A DNA stretch of 64,000 nucleotides from Pyronema omphalodes. Lineage: Eukaryota > Ascomycota > Pezizomycetes > Pezizales > Pyronemataceae. Below the pieces are notes generated by a model that was given only the letters and a program-made list of their open reading frames with translations, did no database searches and was not told the origin of the DNA. The position numbers were made by a program, and so were the translations under genes. Below, one piece after another: positions 44,131-54,593 of the stretch. Position 1 is the stretch's first letter. Each line of letters starts with the position of its first letter. Location: NCBI GenBank assembly GCA_024516155.1, contig JAJJXM010000023.1:682001-746000 (forward strand), in the 5' to 3' direction.

Positions 44131-44688
44131 ATGGAAAATTCTGCTGGTATACTACAGCCACAAGATTTCTCTGGACATCCAGAATATGCACTGCCAAGTG
44201 AAGACTTACAAGGCGATGATATAGGGGTTCCCGCAATTGTACCAAGTGAACAGCAGCGAAGACATGATAGCGGCGATTTAAGTTCAATATCAGACCACCC
44301 AGATAGCGCTAAGGACTCACAACGTGAACCAGATACAGCGCCTTCCAGTACAGGATCACGAGAGGCAAAGGTGTTTTTGATGGCAGATTTTGCTGCAAAG
44401 GTGAATTCTTCGCTCAATAGCCCCATGCATTACCCACATCATTTCAAACTCCTGCGGAGAATATATTCTACGCCATGGATCATTTCCTTGGTTACATAGT
44501 TGCTAATTTTCCATTTTGCATTTCCTGAAGATGACCTGTTTAATTTGGTTTGAATCCGCCGGGTTGTTGCAAATGATCGCAGATGGGATTCATATTTCCC
44601 ACCTTTCTCAGCAGCAACTATCCAAGCACGCCATTCCAGATACTACATTTCTCACATGGATTGCAATTCTTGTCGACGCATCAGACGT

Positions 44689-44701
44689 GTCATTGAACCA
44701 T
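44689..44701. repeat. 13-bp target-site duplication of the LINE (left copy)
   Basis: The sequence GTCATTGAACCAT precedes the poly-T that marks the LINE 3' end and is repeated at 51,312-51,324 after the LINE 5' end. Copy A has only one version (reverse complement of positions 21-32), the empty site. Confidence 0.95.
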
Positions 44702-45231
44702 TTTTTTTTTTTTTTTTTTTTTTTTTATTTCATACACGCATCTAACCCTACGGTTATGGCGGATGCTACCTATATACATTGCTAACCCTGGAATGTTACT
44801 TCCAGGGTCACCGAGAACGCCTCGGAGCGGTCATGCTGTTGTCAGGGTGTAGCCCCCTTCCTGCCTTCTCCTTCTCCTTTTCTGTTCCTTCTCGTCGTTG
44901 TGTCCTTGAGCCCTGTGCGCTCCCCAAATCACCCTTCCCGGTGTTTGGTATCCTCCTCCCTTCCCCGCGTACGTCCCCCTTTATGTTTTTTTTTTTTTTT
45001 TTTAAACCACCTTACGCCACGCCCTTCCCGTCCCCTCTTCTCTCCTTTCCCACTCGTCCCCGTTACATCCCTCCACTACTTCCCCATTCTCCTCTTCCTT
45101 CCTTCCTTCCTTCCGCCATTCCTCCTCCTCTCTCCTTTCCCGTCTCCCTTTCCTCTCTTCCGTTCCTCCCCCTCCTTATCTATATACATTCTTATTATCA
45201 TACATGTTTGTTTTTTTTTTTTTTTTTTTTC

Positions 45232-48200
45232 CTAGTGTTCCTCTGCTGGGTCCAATAATGTCCCCCAGCCCGTCATCGAGGTATTTCTGCTGGATCTGTT
45301 AGCCTCCTCGGGGTGCTTACTGAGTACCGAATGTGCCCACTCAGATGTGGCCAATTTCGAGTCAGAGATCATGGTGTCGAGGGCTCGGATTCCGTGTTTG
45401 GTGTGTAGGATTATGTGTAATTTCAGTTGTCGGTGGCGTGGGAGTTTCAGGTGTTTTCGAAGCTGGATCCTGTGTGGGGTGAAAAGCGGGCAGGAGAGCA
45501 GCAGGTGTTTTGGTGTTTGGGGGGGGTGTAAGGGGCAGGGGCATGCGCGGGTGGGGTAGATTGGGGTGGGGGGGTGTGCCAGGTAATCCAGGAAGTATCC
45601 GTGTCCGGTTCGGAGGCCTAGGATCGCCGTTGAGACCTTTCTGGGTACGGTGGTGTACGCCTCATCGAGTGATTTCCTATGAGGGGCGTCGTACGTTTTG
45701 GGTTTCGGGCTTGTGTTGTACCACTGTGCCCAGTCCTCGGAGTGAACTTCCTTGACTCGTCTGCGGAGCCACGACAGAGAGGTGGGAGGGGGAGTGAGTG
45801 GGTGTTGGGTAGTCGCATGTTTTGCAAGACGGTCTGCTTCTTCGTTGCCGAGGATGTCGGTGTGACCGGGGACCCAGTGTAGGTGTACGGTTGTCCCTGT
45901 GCGTCGGAGGAGGAGTTGTGTGATGTGGTGGATACCAGTTGCGGTTTCTTGTCCTGGGCCCGGGGTGAGACGAGTTGCTCGGATGATAGCGGCTTGATTA
46001 TCCGTAAAGACATGGATTTCGCGGTATTGGAGTTGTAGCCGGCGGATGTGGGTGTTACAGGTGATCAGGCATTCTTCGATGGCTTTCAGTTCTGCGTCAA
46101 AGACTTCGCACGAACTGCCCATCGGGATGGTCTTGCTGATGCTCTGATCGAGGCCTGTCGGGATGTAAAATCCTGCTCCGGTGCAGCCTTCGAGTTGTGA
46201 GCCGTCCGTGTACGCTATGATCGTATTTGGTTTGGAGCGTAGGCGAGCGAGGAGGTTGTAGTGATGTGCCTCGGCTTCTTCTTTGGTGGACGAGGGGCTG
46301 TGGCGTGTCAGGGGGGGGTCCATCCATGGGGCGGGGTCTGGTTGTGCCGTATCCTCGACGGTGGTCCTAGGGGATAACCATCTGTTTAGAGATGATATTG
46401 TTGCTACCAGGCAAGTGATGGGGCGTGTTCCGGAGGTCCAGTCACAGTCGTACTCCTTCGGGGATTGTATGGCGTGTGTAAAGTGGTTAGGGATGGGGAA
46501 AGATGAGGGGCAACGGGTGACGACGGGGTGGGTCGGGGGAAGGGAGAGGAGGCGGAGGGCATATTTCCTGCGCTTGTGGTTTAGGCGGGTGGTGACTGGG
46601 GGTAGTGCTGCCTCGTTGTGTAGAGCGAGGATCGGTGTGGAGGAGAAGGCGTTTAAGATTCGTCGGATGGCTGCGTTTTGCTGGAGTTGTAATTTTCTGG
46701 CGAAGGATTTCTGGCCGGCCCACCATATCTCTGCTCCGAAATCGGATTTCGCCTGGACACATGATCGGTACAAGGTTCGCACCGCCGTGGGGGACAGTCC
46801 AGTTTCCTGTCTGACGAGGCTTCGAAGGGCATTGAAGGCTCTGGACGCAGAGGTTAGTCTAGTTTGTACATGATGGGAGAAGGAAAGTTTTCTGTCGAAA
46901 TATATGCCAATCCAGCGGACCACGTCCTGTTTCCCATTCTGAGTTCCTGGCCTAACCACGGTGCCGTTCGGGAGTGTCACGCATGTTAGGGGTGTTATCT
47001 CATCTTTCTGTGCCCGGTGAAAGTGTAGAAGTTCTGATTTGGCGTCGTCGAAAGCTACGGCGTTGTCCTCTGCCCACTTGAAGGCTATTCGGGCCGCTTT
47101 TTCCAGGGTTCGGGAGTTGGCTTCGCGTGATTTTCCATGACACACCACCGCAACGTCGTCGATATAACTCGGTGTCCATAGGGTGGGGTTGTGCTTGGAC
47201 AAGGCGTCGAAGAGGGGGCGGAGGTACAGTAGGAAGAGGATGGGCGAGGCGGGGGAGCCTTGAGGGATACCTGTTCGGGTCGGTCGTTGCACATCTGTTC
47301 TTCCGTCGAAAGAGAGAGCGATCGTCCTATCGTTCAGAAATGAGTGACACCAATTAACGACCGGTGTAGGGCAGCCGAGGGAGCGCATGGTGGAGGTCAG
47401 TCGTGCGGAAGAGACGTTGTCGAATGCGCCTCTGACGTCGAGGAAAAGGGCGGACGTCGTCATTTTCTGTTGTAGGTGTGTTTCGACGTCATGGGTGAGC
47501 GCCATTGCTGCGTCAATTGCGGATCGTCTCGGACGACCACCGATTTGATCGTGGTGCAGGAGGTCGTTTGTTTCGGCTAATTGGCTCAGTCGTGTTGCCA
47601 TGAGCTTTTCAAGTACCTTGCCCATGCAGTTGAGGAGCGCAATGGGTCGGTAAGCTTTGACTGAGCTGTAGTCCGGCTTGTTCGGTTTCGGGATGATGAC
47701 TGTGGTTGCCTCACGCCAGCACTTCGGTTGATAACCTACCTCTCCGAGTGTGGCGTAGAGCTGGGTTAATTGGTTGGGGATGATTTGGAGCACTTTTCGC
47801 AGACAGAGGAAGGTGATGCCGTCTGGACCTGGGGCTTTCTTCGGGGAGGAGGAGAGGATCGCCTGTGCTACCTCTCTTTCAGAGAAGGTAGTCCATGGCA
47901 AGGGGCTGCGGGTTTGGGGGGGGGTAGAGGAGGGGGAGGACGGGGGGGGAGGGAAGAGGGCCTGGAGGGCGGATACTTTCCCTTGGAAGTCTGTATGGAC
48001 GGTGGTTATGCCGTTCGTTGTGGATGTGAGAGGGGGGGTCAGTTGAGCTCGGCGGGGGTTAGTGTACCGAAACGCCGCCCAGATGTCTTCTCCTTTGGCC
48101 TGGCTCAAGTATTCCTTCCAGAGCCTGTCTTTGGCGTGGCGTACGGCTCTGAAGTGGGCGTTGCGTGCGGTTCGGTATTCCTCTAGGCACAACTCGTTTC

Positions 48201-49222
48201 TTCGTTGTTTCCACCTCTTGCGAGCTTGTGACATGAGTTTCTTAGTTTCACGAAGCTCCGGGGTCCACCATCTCTTTGCTCGGGGGGAGTGTTGGATCAT
48301 CGGGGTTGAGGACTGGGCAGCCTGTTGGATTGTGAGTCGAAGCGAGGCTGCCCATTCGTCTAGGTTGGCGTGAGTTGGGTTTTGTTGGAGTATTCTCCAT
48401 CGGGGATTGAGGTTGGAGGAGAGTTTCGTGAGGGCTTCCGCGAACTCATCCCAGTTTGTCCGTTTCCAATTCAGTCGAGGGGTGAGGTTGGTGTAGTCCA
48501 CATCTGGGTGTTGGGAACGAATCTGGAAACGCACGACCTCGTGGTCTGAGCCCGTCGTGGCTTCTTCGTCCACACACCAGTTTTGTACTTCTTCGTGCAT
48601 TGCCGGGGAGGAGAGAGTTAGATCGAGGACTGATGATCCACGGCCTGTCTTGAAGTGGTAGGTTGGTGTATCTGGGGTGTTTGCCAGATGCCATCCTTCG
48701 TTCTCGATCAGGTTCACTAACTCATCCGCTCGGGCAATGCGTTTGAGGTGGCTGTTCCATAAGGGGTGGTGGGCGTTCATATCTCCTGTGATTACGCACC
48801 GATTGGGTAGGGAAAGGGGGGTGAGGGATCTTGGGATGGTGTATAGTTTCGTTTGGGGGTCCCATTCGTTGTAGATGTTGATGAGGTAGAAGGAGGGGAT
48901 GAGTGGAGTTTGTACCTCCAGGATCTGGATGTCGGGGTCGGGGCAATTGTCAGGGCGGGGGGGTGACGTGGAGGAAGGGGTTTAGGCGGGTCACGTACGC
49001 CGCCGTCCTGACAGTTGCGCCATTGTGGGCAGGGGGGTAGATGGTGATGAAGTTTGGGTGGGTAGTTACAAAACGAGGGTCTTTAATGTTTGCTTCTTGG
49101 ATGAGGATTATATCCGCTGTGGGGCCAGCAGAGTTTAGTAATGTGTTTAGAGCGTTACTGCTCCTATTAATATTGTGGGATATGATATTTATGGTGGTTG
49201 CTGATTTTTCCTGTCTATGCAT
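45232..49222 (-). pseudogene. LINE ORF2: endonuclease, reverse transcriptase, RNase H, one frameshift
   Basis: ATG 49,222 begins MHRQEKSATTINIISHNINR, the start of an APE-type endonuclease (LIQEANIKDP). The frame breaks at a G7 run (plus strand 48,957-48,963): it stops at 48,950, while the remaining endonuclease (VITGDMNAHHPLWNS, DHEVVRF) and the rest of ORF2 continue one base over to 45,232. Removing one base of the run would join the frames. The reverse transcriptase has KKAPGPDGI, GIPQGSPASPILF and the catalytic YIDD (about 47,155-47,166). RNase H follows (YTDGSQLEG, VFTDNQAA, HWVPGHTDILGNEEAD), then a C-terminal Cys/His motif (CPCPLHPP...HLLLSC). Joined length is about 1,330 codons. The break may be inactivating, a sequencing error or programmed. 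Confidence 0.9.
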
Positions 49223-51017
49223 CAGTGATCATAGCGGAGTCAGCGTGTTGGTCGGGAAGGGTTGGGCGGGTGGATCGAGTCTTGTCCCATGACGCTCTCA
49301 CTATCGCGAGTCTTACAGGGCATTTAGGATGGAATGCCGGGTGGTTCACATCATTCTGTTGCTCGGATGTGCAGTTGAAGCATTTGGGAGGGGAGTGGGC
49401 ACAGCTTTTGCCGGCTCGGGTGGGGCATTCTGGGCAGCGGTGGAGATCAGTTGGGTGGGGTTCGGCGCAGAGAGCGCACACTGGGCTTGCGGTGTTGGGG
49501 CAGATGGCGTGGTGGTGGCCGAAGCGGAGGCAGCGGCGGCACTGATCGGTTGGTCGGGCCGAGTGATACTCGGTGACCTTGCGGGGTTCATACCGGATGA
49601 TTACCTTCGTGCGTTTGAGCCTTCGGGCGTCATCGGCAGAGGTTAGTGCAATCATCACGCTAGAGGCCGTCTTGCCAATTCTCTTGTCTGGGTGTGTAAT
49701 ATATCTGGGGGGTTGGGTGAGGTGTACAGCGTTGTTGCGCTCTATTTCAGCTTGAAGGGCTGTCATACCTTCGGGGGTGTCAGGGAAGACGTCAAGGGGA
49801 ATGCTGTGGACAGTTAATTTGTGCCACTTTTCAGCTATGCGGGGGTTGTTAAGGGTCATATGCACAGACTGTGCGTCCTCGTGCATCAGGGGTAGGAATT
49901 GGGTGACTTCACTTTGGGTGTTGTTGGGGGGGAAGGTCAGGATGAGGCTCCCGCTGGGACTTTTCCGAACGGTCACCACATTGATGTGGGGGGGAGCCTC
50001 TGCGTCACGTAGCGCCCGATTGATCATGTTGCCTACCTGGACCTTGGTATCGTCCGTAAGGTTTTCGGGGTCGGGGCATGGGATGACGACGCTTACAGGG
50101 CGGGGGTTTGGTTCTTTGGGGGGGTTTCTACGGGGGGCGGGGGGGTTGGGTGGGGAGGATGCGGGGGCGGGGTTCTTTCTGTTGGCGGCGTTTTGTGGGT
50201 TGTCGTTGAATAGCCTACCAGCGACATTGGGGCTTGTCCAGGCCGCTTCACTTGTGGGGGGGGGAAATACGGGGGAGGGGGGCACGGGGATGTTATTCTT
50301 GGTGAGGGCTTCCTCTGCTGCGAAGCAGCGGGTCTTCCAGTAGTTGATGAGGGCAGCAGATTGGGCAGTGTCAGGGGAATTGGGGAGGGGGGAGGGTTCT
50401 TTCGGGGCGGAAGGCTTGTAGTTTGGGACCAGAGTCCGGAGCATGTCTTGGGTTTCGAGCATGATTGCTCTGTCCCTGTCCATCGTGCGGAATGCCTTTG
50501 TAATTCGTTCGTTCGTGTGGCGGTCGGTCTCGCGAGCGCCGTCGGCGTAGGTGGCCACTGCTGATAGGAGGCGTTCGGCGATGGTGACGGGTAGAGTCAT
50601 CGTTTCGGCGCGGGGTTCGGTTCGGGAGGTCTGGAGGGCGTCTGCAATCCCGGATTCGTACACGAGTGCACTCTCGGAGGAGGCGTCGGTGGTGGACGGA
50701 GCGGCTCGTTTGAGGGGGTTGACGGTCAGGGCGGGCGTGTCACGTAGGCGAATGGTGTGTTGCGTGCGGGGAGACGTGATCGGGGGGGCTCTGTTCCTGG
50801 GGGTCGGTTCGGGAGTGGCGGTGCGACGAATTGGTGAGGGAGTGGGAGACGCGTCTTCCATTTCGCTTAATTCAGAAGAGTCCAGGTACATTTCGTCATT
50901 GATGTCACGTGCGCCGTGCGGCTCTGCGTTGGCGTGACTGCCGAGGGAGGCCGCCATGAGGGGGTGTTTGTCGGGGGGGATCGGTTTCTTCCTCGCCACA
51001 GAGGATCGGGGGCCCAT
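49215..51017 (-). CDS. LINE ORF1: gag-like nucleic-acid-binding protein
   Basis: The 600-residue frame is intact. The N-terminal half is disordered and Ser/Pro/Arg-rich; a central region with a proline-rich segment (PAPRRNPPKEPNPRP) leads into an RRM-like fold region (VVIPCPDPENLTDD, VTVRKSPSGSLILTFP). The C-terminus holds three Cys/His clusters, beginning with a canonical CRRCLRFGHHHAIC knuckle, then CALCAEPHPTDLHRC and CFNCTSEQQNDVNH. ORF1 proteins bind element RNA and form the transposition particle. Its stop codon overlaps the ORF2 start (ATGCATAG at 49,222-49,215), suggesting coupled translation. Confidence 0.92.
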   Translation of the reverse strand: MGPRSSVARKKPIPPDKHPLMAASLGSHANAEPHGARDINDEMYLDSSELSEMEDASPTPSPIRRTATPEPTPRNRAPPITSPRTQHTIRLRDTPALTVNPLKRAAPSTTDASSESALVYESGIADALQTSRTEPRAETMTLPVTIAERLLSAVATYADGARETDRHTNERITKAFRTMDRDRAIMLETQDMLRTLVPNYKPSAPKEPSPLPNSPDTAQSAALINYWKTRCFAAEEALTKNNIPVPPSPVFPPPTSEAAWTSPNVAGRLFNDNPQNAANRKNPAPASSPPNPPAPRRNPPKEPNPRPVSVVIPCPDPENLTDDTKVQVGNMINRALRDAEAPPHINVVTVRKSPSGSLILTFPPNNTQSEVTQFLPLMHEDAQSVHMTLNNPRIAEKWHKLTVHSIPLDVFPDTPEGMTALQAEIERNNAVHLTQPPRYITHPDKRIGKTASSVMIALTSADDARRLKRTKVIIRYEPRKVTEYHSARPTDQCRRCLRFGHHHAICPNTASPVCALCAEPHPTDLHRCPECPTRAGKSCAHSPPKCFNCTSEQQNDVNHPAFHPKCPVRLAIVRASWDKTRSTRPTLPDQHADSAMITDA

Positions 51018-51311
51018 CGGTGCTTGAGATGATGCGGGGGGGGCTGCTAGAGATAGATTTGACGTGGAGTTCGACGAGAGAGATGGTTGTGGTGGTGGGG
51101 TGTTGATGGATGCCTGAGTCGGGGGGCTGCTGCAGAGTCCGAATCTCTGTCTTCACCGTTTGCACGACGAAAACGAGGGGACCTGATCTGAAGTCGCGGC
51201 GACTAGGTAATTCGAGCGAGCTAAAGACGATGCCGCACGAAAATCTGAGGATTTCCGTGTGGTTGTGGCTGTAGCTGGGGGGGGGGTCGAACTCGAGGTG
51301 TTCCGATTTTC
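51018..51311 (-). promoter_or_regulatory. LINE 5' leader/internal promoter region
   Basis: This non-coding stretch between the 5' end of the element and ORF1 presumably contains the internal promoter LINEs need. No specific motif is recognised. Its outer boundary is fixed by the target-site duplication. Confidence 0.6.
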
Positions 51312-51324
51312 GTCATTGAACCAT
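51312..51324. repeat. 13-bp target-site duplication of the LINE (right copy)
   Basis: GTCATTGAACCAT, identical to 44,689-44,701. It sits directly before the resumed cyclin-like reading frame (gtttcattggcacttg). Confidence 0.95.
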
Positions 51325-52933
51325 GTTTCATTGGCACTTGTGTATATTTTTCGACTGAAGAAAATGAATCCTGCGAGGAAGGGGCTACCGGGTAGTCAAT
51401 GTAGGTTATTTACAGTTGCCTTAAGGCTGGCATATAAGTGTATAACCTCCCCCCCCCCCCCCCCCCCCAATATTGCATGCCTTGCCAGTACCATGATATT
51501 GCCTGATATCTGCAACTTGATCACCGGAAAAGTGCTGATGATATGCCGTAACAGACCTTGAGGACTACCGCTATTCTGAGAAAGCATGGGAAAATTTCTC
51601 TGGAATCAGCTTTCACGAAATGAAGGATACTGAAATGCATTTTCTACAGAATATGAATTATAACCTTTACATCTCCGAGGCAGAATGGGCGTCATGGACT
51701 GGAAGACTGATACATTTTCATACATACTATGAGAATGCTATGTTGATACTGTCATCAAATGCAGCACCGCAAATGGACAATTCTGGTGCTCCGCCCGGAA
51801 ACTCAACAAGCAGAATGATTCTTCCCGGTCCTTATATTCATGACCGTCCAGTTCCAATGCCTAGCCTGCAAGTACCATTTGGCACTGATAACATTACAAC
51901 CAGCAAGGACTTTCCGGCTGGGAGGAAAAGAAGTTTGGATCATAGCACCGTGCAAGAGACAACCCCTCTCAAACGAATGGCGCGCTATCCAATGCCGGTG
52001 GCGGACCCGCAGGGTCAGAATGACCAAGGGAATCAATTCACTACAGCGGCATCATTAACAGATCAACCTCTTTTCGGAATCTTTCAGGCAAGCCAAGGGG
52101 TAGCCAGTTATTATGATGGCTCCGCTTCTCAACCTCCATGGCAAATGAATCCTCCGCCCAATGTCTTGCTCAATATTGTCGCACCACAAAAGCAGCAGCA
52201 GCAGCGAAAGTGTCCGGGTGTAGAAAATAACCTGCCCGCGCCAGTTGGTGATAGTTTGTTCATTCCAGACCTCCCGCTAAATTGCATGGACCTACACAAT
52301 CATCAGGAATTTTCTTCAGTTCCTGACTTCGAGGCAGTTGTTCAGTCGCAGCCGACAATTCTGCAGCGTGACATGCAGCAGCGACCACAGCTGCAGCAAC
52401 AGGAGCAACAGCACAATTTAAATTTCCATGACCATGTAATGCCTGCACACGAGTTGCCTCAGATACAGCCTCCACCAGCCAACACCAGGGCTCCTGGCAC
52501 AACGTCCATCGTTCCAAGTCCCATCAGAAATCCCGGTGATGGAGTCTCTTTTAACGACAACTCGCTATTGCCGTACAACATGTCGTTCAGCGATCTATTC
52601 AATTTGGGCAGTCCAGAAATCTGGGAACTGTTATCTGAGCCAGTGAACCTGGATCGGAATTCTCACCAGATCCCTGCATCCCAAGAGGCAACGAACTCAA
52701 CCCCTTGGCTAGCAACACCAGAGGCTCCAGCTCTTACAACATCAAACCACGACCTTGAGGGAACGTTGGTCACTTCTTGGGAGACTGTTCACTCTCGTAG
52801 TATATCCTGCGAGGACTCTGTCGATGCAGACTTAAACTGGCCTTACGAGTCTCATGGGCCTTCCGGAGAAACCCCGCCGGGCAACGTAAATCACAGGGGG
52901 TGTGGGCAGGATTCATTGCCGCTGCGAGAATAG

Positions 52934-54593
52934 ATTTTGGAAGATGACGGGGTGCAGACCAATGTGGTCATTTCTTTTTGTCGGCACTTATTCTTTTCCT
53001 TGGACGGGTTGTCGAGAATATTGAGTATAGAGGTGTATTGGGTTCTTATCTTCTGGTCTCGTCCGATTTAACATGTATTTTTTTTTTTTTTTGGAGTTTT
53101 TGGTTATATTTCATTTGGCATTCTGGATGTATTGGCATTTTTATCATGTATGATTTCTGACGTTTTTACCATGATTATCTGTTTGTTTCTGAGTTTTCAT
53201 ATTTGAATGCGGGGATGAGTGTTTGTTAGGATTTATAATGGCGGACAGGGAGACGTGATTTCTTGTATATCTGGATATTGATGACGGACTGATAATATGG
53301 GGTTTTATACGATAGGCGAGGATGACAGGATAGGCATAGGGTGGTGTGATAGGGCCCGAACGAATCGGCGAGGAAGGACAGAAATGCCTAGGAAGATGCC
53401 GAAATTGTTATTGCACCGTTCTAGCATGGGTGATCAGGGGATTATTGTACTGAAAGATGCCTAGTATGGTCGTTGTGGTCGGGTCTTTTTTCTCTTTTCT
53501 TTGGGTTCCCATTATGCGTATTGTTGAGTAGACAAGGTGAGCTCAGGTCTAGTTGCCTGGTCCTTTTTCGACTTTCTGTAGTGAACCTATTAAGTTACCT
53601 TTGATAATAAAGAACACTTTTGCTTTCAGAGATCTTTGGCCGTGGCGCATCAGGGTTTAATTTCTTCTTGTTTCTTACTTTTTCTTTTCATTCTGCAGTT
53701 TGGTGTTTCTTTTCATTCCTCTTCGTCTGTACAGAAGACGGGCCAAATGTGAATGTCATATATGCCGAAAGTTTCCATTATCATTTTGATTCCTGATCAG
53801 TCATTCAATTTTTTTTAACAGACTCGTATGCCATTCAGTGTTATTGTTAATATATCTATTTTGAAGACCCGTCATGATATGGATTATTACAATGCAATAA
53901 CAATTTTGGTTGTTCATTCTTCCCGTACCGTTCCGATCTGCTGGGAAATAGGCCTCGCATATATACATGAAGCATCCCGTATGAGTCATATGCGATCAGC
54001 AAGAAAGAAACGATGAGGAGATAGGCAAAAGGAGGAAGAAAGAAGGAAAACGGCAAGAGTAACAAGGGAAACGATATAGGAAGAAAGAAGAAAGGGGCTG
54101 GGAGAAGGAAAAATGAACAAAATCAAATGAACAAGCGCAAAGGAAAAAGGAAGAGGGGAAAAGGAAGAAGACCAGGGGAAGAAGGAAAGAGGAAGAAGGG
54201 AAAAGGAAGAACACCAGGGGAAGAAGGAAAGAGGAAGAAAAGGAAAGGAAACAACGGCCGTCAGTAGTCAGTAGTCATCAGTCAGCAGTTAGCAAGAAGC
54301 ATTTCCATAATACGAAATGGGTTTTTGTGAAGGATGCACCTTCGAACTGACTACACTGTCAAAAGTTAGCCGTCGGTGGTGTATGGAATCGATTATACTC
54401 AAGACAAACACTGAAAACTGAACACCAGACACGGACAGGGTACACAGCATAATGCTCAGAGTCCACAGTCCAGAAAGCACCGATACGGTGTTTCAATTCG
54501 GAACCTCCCTGCTAACTCCAATCGGATGTGTGAAACGAATGGAGAAAACGGAAGTATCAAAAATCGATAAAATTCTAATTGCTATTTCGGGTA
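52934..54593 (+). repeat. 3' flank of cyclin-like unit, copy B
   Basis: Direct repeat of about 7,250-8,820. It carries the polypurine block (54,000-54,260), less regular here, and ends at the same shared boundary gctatttcgggta. The bases after the boundary differ (agcaccacc here, cgccgcaat at copy E). Confidence 0.8.

Larger units (their letters stand above)
38840..44701. repeat. Right arm of large inverted repeat
   Basis: This is the reverse complement of 1-5,900. High identity starts at about 38,902 and continues to the LINE insertion at 44,702; the matching sequence resumes beyond the LINE at 51,325 for the last 25 bp covered by the left arm. Relative to the left arm it has a 27-bp in-frame deletion in the cyclin-like N-terminus and a few other small indels. 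Confidence 0.92.
44702..51311 (-). mobile_element. Tad-clade LINE retrotransposon, full length
   Basis: The element spans 6,610 bp in minus orientation. Its 3' end is a T25 run on the plus strand (44,702-44,726, the poly-A tail), followed by a 3' UTR with further T-runs (44,988-45,003 and 45,209-45,231). ORF1 is a gag-like zinc-knuckle protein and ORF2 an endonuclease, reverse transcriptase and RNase H polyprotein. A 5' leader of about 290 bp precedes ORF1. The perfect 13-bp target duplication and the uninterrupted frames, apart from one frameshift, indicate recent insertion. RNase H in ORF2 is typical of the fungal Tad clade. Confidence 0.93.
44131..52933 (+). pseudogene. Clg1/Pcl-type cyclin-like copy B, split by a LINE
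   Basis: Exon 1 starts at ATG 44,131 (MENSAGILQ) and exon 2 at ATG 44,532 (MTCLIWFES). The donor between them is mutated as in copy A. Exon 2 is cut at 44,701 after DVSLNH and resumes in frame at 51,325 with VSLALVYIFRLKKMNPARKG. The cyclin box continues through GSQCRLFTVALRLAYK, a 115-bp intron (51,440-51,554, containing a C20 run), then YLEDYRYSEKAWENFSGIS and MHFLQNMNYNLYISEAEW. A Gln/Pro-rich tail of about 370 residues stays open to 52,933. Family members bind a Pho85-type kinase. Long open frames on both sides of the LINE show the coding region was largely intact before insertion, apart from the intron 1 donor. Confidence 0.8.

Noticed and set aside
43788..44201. 137-codon frame overlapping the cyclin-like start, open in both arms
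   Set aside because: It is conserved only because the arms are near-identical; nothing recognisable is encoded and it ends within the cyclin exon.
46283..50937. Several plus-strand frames of 100-196 codons
   Set aside because: They are antisense shadows of LINE ORF1 and ORF2.
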